A DNA stretch of 64,000 bases from Chloroflexi bacterium TSY. Its GTDB lineage: Bacteria; Chloroflexota; Anaerolineae; Caldilineales; Caldilineaceae. The notes under the pieces are model-generated. The model was not told the DNA's origin. It did no database searches and saw nothing but the letters and a program-made list of their open reading frames with translations. Of this stretch, positions 9,097 to 18,072 are shown piece after piece. Each line of letters starts with the position of its first letter. The first letter of the stretch is position 1. Where the stretch lies: positions 1 to 64,000 of the forward strand of contig JAHBNG010000043.1 of NCBI GenBank assembly GCA_019217005.1, given 5' to 3'. Position numbers and translations under genes: made by a program.

Positions 9097-9116
9097 GAAC
9101 TTATTCACCCTCTTAC

Positions 9117-9161
9117 GGAAATCGATTTCCTGAAAAAGAATCATATCCAGAAATCGATTTC
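9117..9161. promoter_or_regulatory. Tandem LacI-type operators upstream of the repressor gene
   Basis: A perfect 14-bp palindrome GGAAATCGATTTCC (9117-9130) and a second GAAATCGATTTC (9150-9161) have centres 32 bp apart, three helical turns. Both have the central CG dyad typical of LacI-family operators. They lie 20-65 bp upstream of the repressor start, suggesting cooperative autoregulation. Binding itself is inferred. Confidence 0.65.
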
Positions 9162-9291
9162 CTGTCAAGAAGTCGATCTGCTTGTACCATTTCATGATTC
9201 TTGTTCTTCCTCTCAATATTCCTCTAATTACCATTACAAGCTATAATGTTTGTAAGAAGATCCCACAAGCGTTCACTCAAGCATCAATTAG

Positions 9292-9392
9292 GCTTTTCCA
9301 ACAATTAAAATCCCTAATTTGATATGGAAAAGCTCAAGCCATTCCAGAGAAGTCGACTTGGCAAATTTGGGATTTATTTCTTTGGAATGGCC
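9292..9392. repeat. ~100-bp MITE with TTAG duplications, copy 1
   Basis: Runs from GCTTTTCCAACAATT to GGAATGGCC between TTAG at 9288-9291 and 9393-9396. The other copy, at 57423-57522, is inverted and sits in a coding gene. TTAG fits the YTAR target of IS5-type transposases. Confidence 0.75.
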
Positions 9393-9396
9393 TTAG

Positions 9397-9571
9397 AGGG
9401 TGTTTTAAAGGTCTGACGAAAGGGTTAGCAAAGGCCGGTTGAGTCGCAAAGCGGTATCGCTTGTACTGAGTTTGTATCGAAGTGAAACCAGCGTTTGCGG
9501 GTTGACCCGTTTGGTTTCGATACGCCTTCGGCTACTCAACCGGCACTGATCTCACCTTTTAAAACACGCTC
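9397..9571. repeat. 175-bp MITE with TTAG duplications
   Basis: Termini AGGGTGTTTTAAAGGT and ACCTTTTAAAACACGCTC are near-perfect inverted repeats. It is flanked by TTAG (9393-9396, shared with the preceding element) and TTAG (9572-9575). Inside is a second inverted repeat, GCCGGTTGAG (from ~9439) against CTCAACCGGC (to ~9543). It lies immediately beside the 9292-9392 element, in the LacI/M81 intergenic region. Confidence 0.75.
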
Positions 9572-9660
9572 TTAGTCATCAGTCAGTCAGTATTCGGTAG
9601 GTCGGTACCCTCCATAGATGGGAACGATCTACGGGATTAGAGCACATTTGAAAATAAGGG

Positions 9661-9733
9661 TGTGTACCACAAAGTGTGTAAATGGAGTAGGTTCTCTGAC
9701 TGAGCGGTCTCCACTTACACACTTTGGGACACA
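9661..9733. repeat. ~73-bp inverted-repeat element (TGTGTACC ends), copy 1
   Basis: TGTGTACCACAAAGTGTG (from 9661) faces CACACTTTGGGACACA (to 9733). A second copy is at 26137-26207. This copy ends 24 bp before the M81 peptidase start, so it may affect that gene's transcription or leader. Confidence 0.65.
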
Positions 9734-9756
9734 CTGTCGAAAATAAGGAGAAAAGC

Positions 9757-11223
9757 ATGCGCATTGTTACTGGCTGTATTAGCCACGAGACGAGCACTTT
9801 TACTCCCGTTCCCACGACGCGGGAGAATTTCTTTGAACGTTTTGGAGAAATACGTGGTGATGCCATTCTTGATGTGTTCCGTGGGGCCAATACCCCAACC
9901 GGTGGATTTATCGATGGGGCCGATGCTCACGGCTTTGAACTTATTCCCACGATCTGTGCCGAGCCACATCCCAGCGGACCGGCACCCCGTAAAATCTTTG
10001 ACCAAATTCTCGACGAGATGCTTGTCGGGTTCAAAAACGCTGGACCGATTGATGGTGTTCTGCTTGAACTGCACGGGTCGATGGTTGTTGAGGGAATTGA
10101 CGATGGCGAGGGACATATTCTCGCTGCTGTGCGTGAGTTGGTTGGCCCTGACGTACCCATTCTCGGACAGTTGGATATCCACTCTTGCATCTCCCACCAA
10201 ATGGTCGAGATGGCCGATGTGTTGATTGGGCGAGAAACCTATCCAGAAGTGGATATGGCTGCACGCGGGCGCGAATGTGCTGATGTGCTCGTACGTATCC
10301 TCCGGGAGGGACTGCGCCCGACCATGGCGCTCAATCGCCTACCCATGATCTGGGGCATGAATCAGGTCACAGCGCATTCACCAATGCGGGAAGCCATTGC
10401 TGAACTGCATCGGATCGAGGCCCAACCTGGCGTGGTCTGCGGTTCCATCGCGACGGGCTTCCCGTTGGCCGACGTGCCCGACATGGGTTCGTCTGTTTAT
10501 ATTGTTACCAACAACGATCAAGCATTGGCTCAACGCTATGCCGATGAATTGGCCGCCTGGATCTGGGAACGGCGTGAACTGTGGCAACTGGAGATGCCCA
10601 GCACCACTGAAGTTCTCAAAGAGGCAGACGCCCAAGGCCGTTATCCGATTGTGATTGCTGATCGCAACGATAATACAGGCGGTGGTTCCCCAGGAGACAG
10701 CACGGGCATGTTGCGCGCGTTTGTGGAGGCAGAGCTGGACAATGCTTGTATTCTCTACATAGTCGATCCGGATGCAGTCACGCAATGTCAGCAGGCCGGC
10801 GTTGGCGCCACAGTCACGCTTGATGTCGGTGGTAAATCGACCCCGCTGCAAGGCGAACCTGTCTCTATGACCGTCGAAGTGATGGCCCTTTCTGATGGCG
10901 AGTTTCGTTATGATGGGCCGATGTATGCCGGACTAACGGGGCATATGGGGCCATCGGCCCATATCCGTCAGGGCACGCTTCACATCATTCTAACAAATGG
11001 ACGCGAACAACCTTTTGATACTGCATTTGCTCGAACGCTTGGTTTGGATCCGAAGGAGATGCGCTATATCGGTGTTAAGTCTGCAGCCCATTTTCGAGCT
11101 GGCTTTGAATCTTGGGCTGGTGCTGTATACGTAGTTTCAGAACCAAGCGTGCATAGCCACGATACAGGAACACTTCAGTTTCATCGACTTGGGCGCAAAA
11201 TCTATCCCTATGACAAATTTTGA
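9757..11223 (+). CDS. M81-family metallopeptidase (MlrC-like)
   Basis: 488 residues from ATG 9757, chosen for its AAGGAG ribosome site and the family start MRIVTGCISHETSTF. The zinc-site region includes HETSTF (residue ~11), LLELHGSM, GQLDIHSCIS and RETYPEVD, as in MlrC/DUF1485 proteins, one of which acts on linearised microcystin. The C-terminal MlrC domain holds DRNDNTGGGSPGDST. Cytoplasmic. It heads an operon with an aldo/keto reductase (11 bp downstream), amidohydrolase and aminotransferase. The context suggests breakdown of a small amide or modified amino compound, not necessarily a peptide. Confidence 0.9.
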   Translation: MRIVTGCISHETSTFTPVPTTRENFFERFGEIRGDAILDVFRGANTPTGGFIDGADAHGFELIPTICAEPHPSGPAPRKIFDQILDEMLVGFKNAGPIDGVLLELHGSMVVEGIDDGEGHILAAVRELVGPDVPILGQLDIHSCISHQMVEMADVLIGRETYPEVDMAARGRECADVLVRILREGLRPTMALNRLPMIWGMNQVTAHSPMREAIAELHRIEAQPGVVCGSIATGFPLADVPDMGSSVYIVTNNDQALAQRYADELAAWIWERRELWQLEMPSTTEVLKEADAQGRYPIVIADRNDNTGGGSPGDSTGMLRAFVEAELDNACILYIVDPDAVTQCQQAGVGATVTLDVGGKSTPLQGEPVSMTVEVMALSDGEFRYDGPMYAGLTGHMGPSAHIRQGTLHIILTNGREQPFDTAFARTLGLDPKEMRYIGVKSAAHFRAGFESWAGAVYVVSEPSVHSHDTGTLQFHRLGRKIYPYDKF

Positions 11224-11234
11224 AAGGAATCAAC

Positions 11235-12140
11235 ATGGAATATCGAAAATTGGGTAGAACCGATCTGAAGGTCAGCTCCCTTGCGCTGGGTTGTGTGACC
11301 TTTGATCGTGAGATTGATCCAGAAACCTCTTACAAAGTCATGGATCACGCGATAGAACGAGGTCTCAATTTGTTCGACACAGCAGAGGCATACTCACAGG
11401 GGAAATCGGAAGAGGTTGTCGGCAGATGGTTAAAACGAAGCGGCAAACGCGAGCAGATTGTGTTGGCCACAAAGGCTATACCACCACTGGGCAAGCGGCT
11501 GATCGTGGCAGCAGAGGCCAGTTTAACACGCCTCCAAACGGATGTGATCGATCTCTATCAACTTCACGCCTGGGATGGAGATACGCCTTTGGAGGAGACG
11601 CTAGAGGCCCTCAATACATTGGTCGAACAGGGAAAGGTACGCTACATTGGATGCAGTAACTTTATGGCTTGGCAGCTCTGTAAAGTATTGTGGAAGGCCG
11701 ATGTGAATGGATGGGTGCGCATGGAGTCGGTGCAGCCCAACTACAATCTGGCCGTGCGCGATATTGAAAGCGAACTGCTGCCCTTCTGCGCCGAAGAAGA
11801 GATTGGCACCATCACCTACAGCCCATTGGGGGTCGGTTTTCTGACTGGAAAATATCACACTGTTGGCACCGCCCCCGAAGGCACGCGCTTCGATATCATG
11901 CCAGACCATTGGGACATTTACGAAGGAGCAACCTCGATGCAGCGCATGGAAGGCTTGCGTGCAAAAGCAGAAGAGACGGGACGGAGCATGGTCAACCTGG
12001 CGCTCTCTTGGGTCATCGGTCAACCGGGTGTTACATCGGTTCTGATCGGTGCACGTAAGCTGTCCCACATCGATCAGGCATTTGAAGCCGAGCAGATGGG
12101 CCTGGAGCCCGACCTGCGTGAGGCGTTTAACGCGATGTAG
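11235..12140 (+). CDS. Aldo/keto reductase
   Basis: 301 residues from ATG 11235 (AAAGGA upstream). The (beta/alpha)8 family is seen from LGRTDLKVSSLALG at the N-terminus, FDTAEAYSQG with catalytic Asp and Tyr, the ATKA lysine, YQLHAWD histidine and the NADP-binding region SPLGVGFLTGK...VLIGARKLSH. It reduces an aldehyde or ketone with NADPH. It is the second gene of the M81 operon and could process a keto or aldehyde product; the substrate is unknown. Confidence 0.92.
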   Translation: MEYRKLGRTDLKVSSLALGCVTFDREIDPETSYKVMDHAIERGLNLFDTAEAYSQGKSEEVVGRWLKRSGKREQIVLATKAIPPLGKRLIVAAEASLTRLQTDVIDLYQLHAWDGDTPLEETLEALNTLVEQGKVRYIGCSNFMAWQLCKVLWKADVNGWVRMESVQPNYNLAVRDIESELLPFCAEEEIGTITYSPLGVGFLTGKYHTVGTAPEGTRFDIMPDHWDIYEGATSMQRMEGLRAKAEETGRSMVNLALSWVIGQPGVTSVLIGARKLSHIDQAFEAEQMGLEPDLREAFNAM

Positions 12141-12176
12141 AGCTGTGGTATCCCAACAATGTAAAAGGAGATTTAC

Positions 12177-13175
12177 ATGACTGCCTGGCACTTTGCTGAA
12201 CCAGATCGCGAATTTGTTGAGCGCCACATCGAACCGTATCTGCCCGATCGGATTTTCGATGCCCACGCCCATCTTTTTTGTCACGCCCACTATACCCCCG
12301 AGACCATGCCCTCCAATCTGGTAGATACGCCGCCGGAGATCGGCTTGGACGTTTATCACGAGTTAATTGAGTGGATTCATCCCAAAGGACGTACTCTGGG
12401 TGGTCTCTTCTTTGGGTTGGCCTTTTTGGGCGAGCGCATTGACAACAACGACTTTGTGGCTCAAGAGGTGAACCAGAGTCCAAGCGACTTCGCTGCTTAT
12501 GGTCAGATGATCATTGACCCTGGTATGGATCCCGACTATGTACGCCAGGAAGTAGAGCGTCATGGCTTCGTGGGGCTAAAACCGTATCACTTAATGGCGC
12601 AGGTCGAAGGGCCTACTTTTCGGGCTCCAATTGAAGCTTATTTGCCTGAAGCTCATATTCAGGTTGCTCATGAATTAGGATTGACCGTTACGTTGCACAT
12701 GGTACGAGACCGGGCGATGGCTGATCCAGCAAACCAAGCCACCATCCGGCACTATTGCGAAACTTATCCCAACATGCGGCTCATCCTGGCTCACGCCGCG
12801 CGCGGCTTCAACCCTTGGCACACAATTGAAGGCATCGATAGCTTGGCCGGATTGGACAATGTCTGGTGCGATACATCGGCAGTGACCGAGGCGGGTGCGT
12901 TTGAAGCAATTGTGGATACGTTGGGCCACAAGCAGTTGCTCTACGGCACCGATTTTCACGTCAGCCACCTCCGAGGGCGCTGCGTGGCGATTGGTGATTC
13001 TTTCCACTGGCTCTATGCCGAGGAGATGGATCTGGAGGAGAAGCACATTAATCTGCGGCCCGTGTTGATTGGATTAGAGTCGTTGCGTAGTTTGATCTTG
13101 GCTTTACACCGACTGAAACTGAGTGACCAGCAGATTGAAGATGTGTTCTATGGAAATGGTGCGGAACTTTTTTAG
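12177..13175 (+). CDS. Amidohydrolase-family protein (TIM-barrel metal hydrolase)
   Basis: 332 residues. Metal-ligand motifs in order: FDAHAHLF (strand 1 HxH, residue ~30), LHMVRD (strand 5 His), LILAHAARG (strand 6 His) and LYGTDFHVSH (strand 8 Asp), as in amidohydrolase-2 decarboxylases and hydrolases. AAAAGGAG precedes ATG. The stop TAG (13173-13175) overlaps the AGACT duplication of a 266-bp MITE. Without that insertion the next gene would start about 32 bp downstream, so it was originally co-transcribed with it. Confidence 0.87.
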   Translation: MTAWHFAEPDREFVERHIEPYLPDRIFDAHAHLFCHAHYTPETMPSNLVDTPPEIGLDVYHELIEWIHPKGRTLGGLFFGLAFLGERIDNNDFVAQEVNQSPSDFAAYGQMIIDPGMDPDYVRQEVERHGFVGLKPYHLMAQVEGPTFRAPIEAYLPEAHIQVAHELGLTVTLHMVRDRAMADPANQATIRHYCETYPNMRLILAHAARGFNPWHTIEGIDSLAGLDNVWCDTSAVTEAGAFEAIVDTLGHKQLLYGTDFHVSHLRGRCVAIGDSFHWLYAEEMDLEEKHINLRPVLIGLESLRSLILALHRLKLSDQQIEDVFYGNGAELF

Positions 13176-13178
13176 ACT

Positions 13179-13444
13179 CAATAGATCCAATTTTTCGTGG
13201 AGAAGGCGTTCTCTATTACACGCAGTAGACATAATCCTGCACTTCTCAGTCAAAACAGACTCGAGCGGGCCAAATGGTCCGAGATTCTCTACTGCGTCTT
13301 TTTTCGCCATTTGAACGCTCTACCTCTGAGAAATCCTACTGCGTGTAATCTCTAACGCCGGATCGAGTCAAGTACAGCCGCATTAAAGAATGCTGCACCA
13401 TGCATGGCGATTCCGCGAATATAAGCCACATTTTGGATCTACTG
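13179..13444. repeat. 266-bp MITE, complete copy with AGACT duplications
   Basis: Outer termini CAATAGATCC and GGATCTACTG; 5-bp target duplication AGACT at 13174-13178 and 13445-13449. Inner inverted repeats are at 13215-13228 and 13336-13349. This copy defines the family's limits. The termini and duplication type match the 215-bp family, implying one mobilising transposase for both. Confidence 0.88.
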
Positions 13445-13478
13445 AGACTCATTATTATCTACCAAGGAGACTCCAACA

Positions 13479-14816
13479 ATGCCAACCTATCCCGATGTCT
13501 CTCATTCTCTTGAACTTTATCGGCGTGCCGGTGAACTGATTCCTGGTTGGACCCAGTTGATCAGCCGCCGTGCCGATCAATTTGCCAACGGCGTTAGCCC
13601 GATCTACGCACAGCGCGCCAAAGGTTCGCGCTTTATTGATGTCGACGAAAATGAGTATATCGATTGGGTCAATGCCGTGGGGGCAATCATCCTGGGTCAT
13701 GCCGATGACGTGGTCGATCAAGCAGTCAAAGAACAGATCGACCGCGGTAGTCTCTATACGCTCAATAGCCCGCTGGAACTTGAACTGGCCGAGGAGCTGA
13801 ACGATACCATTCCGAGTTCTGAGATGGTGCGCTATACCAAAGGCGGTGGCGAAGCTTGCGCCGTCGCAGCGCGGATCGCCCGAGGCACCACCGGTCGCGA
13901 CAAGATTCTCTTCTGCGGCTACCACGGCTGGCACGACTGGTATCAGGCCGCCAATTTTGGCTTGGATCCCGAAAGCGGAGAGTATCCCTTTGCTGGCATC
14001 GAACCGATTGGTGTGCCCAAAGCGCTGGAAGGCACGGTACTCCCCTTCAGCTATGGTGATTTGGCTATGGTGGAACAGTTATTGGAGGAAAATAGGGGAG
14101 AGGTAGCGGCCATTATGATGGAACCAGCTCGGTCAGAACTACCCGCGGCTGGATATCTGGAAGGTGTCAAAGCACTGGCCCATCAGCATGATGCCATCCT
14201 GATCTTCGATGAGGTTTCTTGTGGATGGCGTCAATCCATTGGCGGTATTCAGGAGGTAGTTGGCGTTACTCCTGATATGACAGTGGTGGCCAAAGCCATG
14301 TCCAACGGATATCCCATGGGCGCAGTGATGGGTTCGCGCGCCGTAATGGAGCCCGCCGCACGTATGTTTATCTCCAGTTCCTACTGGAGCGATAACATCG
14401 GGCTTGTGGCTGCATTGACCACAATTCGCGAACTGAAACGACGCAATTCCAATGAGCGCTTCCGCGAGATTGGTGAGAAGCTGCGCAATGCTCTCAAACA
14501 GGCAATTGACGCTTCTGGGCTTGATGGTGACTGTACGGGGCTGCATAGCAATCCGACCCTTAGCCTCAGCCTCCCATCCGATGTAGATAGCCGCCAGGTT
14601 TCTACCCTCTTTATTCAAGAGATGGCGCAGCGGGGCGTGCATACCTATCTATCGTTCAAAGCCACCCTGGCCCATACAGACACAGATATTGAACAGACAG
14701 CCAGCGCTGCAGCTGAGTCACTCGATGTGGTCAAAAGGGGATTGGAGAACAACTCACTGGAAACATTGATCGTGGCTGACCTCAAGAAAGAGCCTTTTCG
14801 TCGTCTCGTGCGTTAG
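13479..14816 (+). CDS. Class III PLP aminotransferase / glutamate-1-semialdehyde aminomutase-like
   Basis: 445 residues. CAAGGAG precedes ATG. Fold-type I landmarks are IDWVNAVGAIILGHAD, KGGGEACAVAARIAR (phosphate loop), GYHGWHD, LIFDEVSCGWR (PLP-ring Asp) and VVAKAMSNGYPMGAVMG with the PLP-binding lysine. It resembles the GSA-aminomutase branch, but in this operon it more likely transaminates an omega-amino compound than makes heme precursors. Its stop TAG (14814-14816) is part of the TTAG duplication of the next MITE. Confidence 0.9.
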   Translation: MPTYPDVSHSLELYRRAGELIPGWTQLISRRADQFANGVSPIYAQRAKGSRFIDVDENEYIDWVNAVGAIILGHADDVVDQAVKEQIDRGSLYTLNSPLELELAEELNDTIPSSEMVRYTKGGGEACAVAARIARGTTGRDKILFCGYHGWHDWYQAANFGLDPESGEYPFAGIEPIGVPKALEGTVLPFSYGDLAMVEQLLEENRGEVAAIMMEPARSELPAAGYLEGVKALAHQHDAILIFDEVSCGWRQSIGGIQEVVGVTPDMTVVAKAMSNGYPMGAVMGSRAVMEPAARMFISSSYWSDNIGLVAALTTIRELKRRNSNERFREIGEKLRNALKQAIDASGLDGDCTGLHSNPTLSLSLPSDVDSRQVSTLFIQEMAQRGVHTYLSFKATLAHTDTDIEQTASAAAESLDVVKRGLENNSLETLIVADLKKEPFRRLVR

Positions 14817-14905
14817 GAATGCGAATTAAATAAATTCAGTCAGTTGCGCATGTCATTCTCGAGTGAAACGAAGAATCTATGCGTAACTTATTGAATTTTC
14901 ATTCC
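14817..14905. repeat. 89-bp MITE with TTAG duplications at a stop codon
   Basis: Inverted ends GGAATG/CATTCC continue imperfectly (AATAAATTCAG...TTGCGCA against TGCGTAACTTATTGAATT). TTAG flanks at 14813-14816 and 14906-14909. The left TTAG contains the aminotransferase stop codon. It carries a CATTCTCGAGTGAAACGAAG core also seen, slightly changed, in the 32291 element. Confidence 0.65.
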
Positions 14906-14936
14906 TTAGGATAAAAATGGCTCGATAGCTCATATG

Positions 14937-16292
14937 CTAGTTCAAAAATGCCGACCAAACTGGTCCAAGAACACCCGTCACCATGCCAGCGTTGTTTTCG
15001 CGTCCATGTCCTCGGCTAATGGCGCTGACGCTCCGAGCGGAGCAGCCGTGATGGCGTCCATTGGGATAGACGCGGCGGGCGAGGGAGAAGTAGCCACAGG
15101 CCAGGTCGACAGCAGTTGCCGCAAGGCTGGAATCGTTGGCGATTTCGGCGGCGGTTGCCAACAGAATCGGGTTATAGCGCCGCGGCTGTTTGTCTTCGAT
15201 CCAGTTGGGCATGTCTAGACGTTTGCCGATGCCTGAGGGGCGATGGGCGCGAAGTGGAAATGGTTCGATGCCGAGCGTCGTGATCGATTTGACCTTGCTG
15301 GACGCTTCTTCTGCCGCAGCCAAAATCTGCTGATCATAGCGATTCTTGCCCGTCACGCGCTGATAGCTACGCAGTACATCGGCCGCGGGACCGGCGTCCG
15401 GATCGTCAAGTTGGGTGGCGAGGATGTCAAGTAGGGTTTCGGCGGCCTCTAGGAAATAGGTTTGTTCTGTTAGCTGCCAGAGTTCTAAGAAGGTGTTTAC
15501 GCCGTTGGAGGCGAGAAAATTTTCCGCACGGTCCACAGGGGTAATCAAGGCAGATGCTTGCCCCATAAATTCCCGATAATGGCTATTGGCTTCCTGCCCA
15601 AGCTCATAGATAGGTCCATCTTTGGTCAATCCGATGGGCAATACCGGCGACTCGTTGATGGCTTTTGCCCACAGACCAATGGCACGCTCAGCCAATTCTC
15701 GATAGCGAGTCTCATCGGTCATTTTGTAGGCCCAAAGACACAGATTGGCACAACGAAAATGGTCTGCCATGTTGACATCCATGCCGGGCTCGGTGCGCAC
15801 GCTTTCTGTTCCCAACCAGAGCGATCGGAATAACCCACTCTCCCAATCGTACCAAGGTTCAACATCCACGCTCCAGTTGCCGATATGTTCGGCTGCATCA
15901 ACAAATTGGGCAATGGTGTCACCATCCTTGGGGTTCAGGCGATAGAGGGTCGCCACGAAGAGTTCATAATGCTCCGTTCCATGATGCACTTCTTGTTGCT
16001 TCCAATAGCCGTGTGCCCAGGCTCCGGTCCCATTAAAGTGCTGATGGATTTGATCGCGCAGGATTGTCATAAAGTGAAGTGCATTTTGATCTTGGGTGAT
16101 TTCGATAAAGGGTGCCCAGCCAGTGGTATAGGTAGCCTGATCGTGTACATCGCTTGTCGGGATTGATTGATACTCGGCCTGACAGGTGCGTATCCAATCG
16201 TTGATCTCGCTGAGAAAGCGTTCACAAGCTGTATTTAGCCCAGTTGAGTGCTCAAGCGTTAATTCTGCAACATTTTTTTGGTTCCAATTCAT
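14937..16292 (-). CDS. Uncharacterised predicted (alpha/alpha)6-barrel glycosidase-like protein
   Basis: 451 residues, no signal peptide. Helical-pair periodicity (FLELWQLTEQTYFLEAAETLLDILATQL; HFRCANLCLWAYKMTDETRYRELAERAIGLWAKA) and aromatic/acidic motifs (GAWAHGYWKQQEVHHGTEHYELF, WYDWESGLFRSLWLG) suggest a six-hairpin toroid as in unsaturated glucuronyl hydrolases and related enzymes. I cannot assign a family. It is convergent with the aminotransferase operon and probably acts on an oligosaccharide in the cytoplasm. Upstream lies an inverted-repeat element. Confidence 0.5.
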   Translation of the reverse strand: MNWNQKNVAELTLEHSTGLNTACERFLSEINDWIRTCQAEYQSIPTSDVHDQATYTTGWAPFIEITQDQNALHFMTILRDQIHQHFNGTGAWAHGYWKQQEVHHGTEHYELFVATLYRLNPKDGDTIAQFVDAAEHIGNWSVDVEPWYDWESGLFRSLWLGTESVRTEPGMDVNMADHFRCANLCLWAYKMTDETRYRELAERAIGLWAKAINESPVLPIGLTKDGPIYELGQEANSHYREFMGQASALITPVDRAENFLASNGVNTFLELWQLTEQTYFLEAAETLLDILATQLDDPDAGPAADVLRSYQRVTGKNRYDQQILAAAEEASSKVKSITTLGIEPFPLRAHRPSGIGKRLDMPNWIEDKQPRRYNPILLATAAEIANDSSLAATAVDLACGYFSLARRVYPNGRHHGCSARSVSAISRGHGRENNAGMVTGVLGPVWSAFLN

Positions 16293-16319
16293 CGTAAGTT
16301 TGTTTCCTTATTACAAAAT

Positions 16320-16403
16320 AGTCACATAATTTAAACTCCGTACTTTCGTCCCTAACTCTGCAAGAGTAAAAAAATGCTGCGAAAGCACGGAGTTTAAGTG
16401 ACT
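16320..16403. repeat. Imperfect inverted repeat upstream of the barrel-protein gene
   Basis: AGTCAC...TTTAAACTCCGT (from 16320) pairs with ACGGAGTTTAAGTGACT (to 16403), with a small bulge. It lies 28 bp upstream of the minus-strand start at 16292, so it is either a MITE or part of that promoter. Confidence 0.45.
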
Positions 16404-16544
16404 TCTCTATAAGGCCAAGGATTGCTCGCTTATCACGACAGTAACCATTCATAACGGCTCCAACCGTGTTGAGCTTCATGACGCGAATCCTCATCAGCTC
16501 GCCCCAAAGTGCATAGATTGGAGAACCACACCTTAGTGTATTCA

Positions 16545-16730
16545 TAGGGCAATCGCGAACCTCAAAAAAGCGGTGTTATTCGGCGAAGGAGCCACACGCA
16601 ATCCCGGATTGGACCACTCAATGATCCGCTCCAGAGAGAGTTCTTGGTCCAATCCGGGATTGCTCGCCCCGTGGTTATGACCATCTAGACTTGCTTCGGA
16701 CCTTGGCTGCAAAGTTCGCGATTGCCCTGG
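16545..16730. repeat. 186-bp MITE with 9-bp GTGTATTCA duplications and internal hairpin
   Basis: Flanked by GTGTATTCA at 16536-16544 and 16731-16739. Ends contain AGGGCAATCGCGAAC and GTTCGCGATTGCCCT. Inside, a perfect 19-bp inverted repeat (16598-16616 and 16645-16663) starts GCAATCCCGGATTGG. Single copy in this window. Confidence 0.75.
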
Positions 16731-16776
16731 GTGTATTCACATCTGAATTTTGTCACTATCTGTTCTGTGTTATACT

Positions 16777-16991
16777 CAGTAGATCCAAATTTCAGGTTTT
16801 GAGAGAGAATTCTGGCTAAACAGTTGACATAAATACAAATTTGCCGGTCGATATCTAGTTTTTGCGTTAGATTTGGGCGATTTTCAGATATGAAATAGGT
16901 TGTTTTCTGTAACCGAAATCTGAATAAATGACTCCAAAATCCCTGCAATCTCGACTGAAAATCGCCAAAAACGCCAAATTTGGATCTACTG
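16777..16991. repeat. 215-bp MITE, copy 1
   Basis: Termini CAGTAGATCCAAATTT and AAATTTGGATCTACTG; ATACT duplicated at 16772-16776 and 16992-16996. Exactly 215 bp, like the other four copies. Confidence 0.92.
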
Positions 16992-17013
16992 ATACTAGAA
17001 AAAATACCATACT

Positions 17014-17270
17014 CAGTTGATCCAAAATGTTCCTTATGCTCGCGGAGTCGCAATGCATGGCGCAGCATTCTCTATTACACGCAGTAGACATAATCCTGCA
17101 TTTCTCAGTCAAAACAGACTCGAGCGGGCCAAATGGTCCGAGATTCTCTACTGCGTCTTTTTTCGCCATTTGAACGCTCTACCTCTGAGAAATCCTACTG
17201 CGTGTAATCTCGCACGCTGGTTCTCGTTGGACACAATCACATTAGAGAATGCGGCCTCCGCGAGTCTGTA
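17014..17270. repeat. 266-bp family MITE, copy lacking its right terminus
   Basis: The left end CAGTTGATCCAAAATG (17014) is preceded by ATACT. Inner repeats are at 17074-17087 and 17195-17208. The expected GGATCTACTG right end is absent, and similarity fades near CCTCCGCG (~17260). It lies 22 bp from the preceding 215-bp MITE, so the two form a tandem cluster. Confidence 0.75.
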
Positions 17271-17328
17271 TACCGACTTCTAAACCACCCCAACCGCGAT
17301 ATAGTTAAGAAATCACCTCTTCTAATTC

Positions 17329-18072
17329 TTAGGCAAATGTTGGTGCCATATTGTTTAATCGAAAGCCATGACCACGAACGGTTACGACATAGGCATTGTG
17401 CGGATCAAGTTCGGCGATTCGTTCGCGCAGTCGTCGTACAAGCGCATCGATTGCCTGTTCGCTGATGCCGTCAAAGCTATCCTCTGGCCAAACAGCATCC
17501 ACGATCTGGTTACGTGTAACAACACCTCCATGAGCATTCCAAAGCAAGTCGAGCAGCATGTATTGAGGCAAACTCAATGGAGGGTTCAACTCTTGTCCAC
17601 CAATTCGTACAGTACGACTCCCCTTCTCTAAAGTCAACCCTTTTACCGAATCATCTAGCGTAAGCGGAGCTGTCGCTCCATCATCCACAAATGCAAGCTT
17701 AAAGCGAACACCGATCTGAAATTCATCACCATCATTTAAGATCATGGCAGTGCGGCTTTCCTTGCCATTCAAATGGGTGCCATTCTTGCTTCCTAAATCC
17801 TCTAGTTGATAGAATTTACCATTCCAACTAACTCGGGCGTGAAAGCGGCTCACTTGTCGATCAACCAACGTAATATCACAGTTTTCGCTGCGGCCAATGG
17901 TTAAGGGGCGTGAACGGCTCAAAAACCATCGCTTACTGTTTTCGTCTCCTTGATCCATGACCAACATCGCATTATCTCGACCAAAATCGATCCGCGTATC
18001 GAGAAGTGGCGATGTGGTCTGCTGGAAGGGGAGACTCGCATCTATCGTTTGTTGACTATACTCCATGTTCAT
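17329..18072 (-). CDS. FHA domain plus winged-helix DNA-binding regulator
   Basis: 247 residues. The FHA domain (about residues 48-125) has the phosphothreonine-binding signature [20 protein letters not shown] and [11 protein letters not shown]. The C-terminal half (about 150-240) is an OmpR/PhoB-type winged helix ([49 protein letters not shown]). It thus probably couples Ser/Thr-kinase signalling to promoter binding. No kinase gene is visible nearby. It stands alone between MITE clusters, with about 920 bp before the next gene. Confidence 0.9.
   Translation of the reverse strand: MNMEYSQQTIDASLPFQQTTSPLLDTRIDFGRDNAMLVMDQGDENSKRWFLSRSRPLTIGRSENCDITLVDRQVSRFHARVSWNGKFYQLEDLGSKNGTHLNGKESRTAMILNDGDEFQIGVRFKLAFVDDGATAPLTLDDSVKGLTLEKGSRTVRIGGQELNPPLSLPQYMLLDLLWNAHGGVVTRNQIVDAVWPEDSFDGISEQAIDALVRRLRERIAELDPHNAYVVTVRGHGFRLNNMAPTFA

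Noticed and set aside
11601..12359. Long minus-strand open frame opposite the aldo/keto reductase
   Set aside because: It is a shadow of the reductase and amidohydrolase genes, with no ribosome site or recognisable domain.
16777..17270. CRISPR array from clustered repeats
   Set aside because: The repeats are 215-266-bp inverted-repeat elements with target duplications, not short direct repeats with unique spacers.
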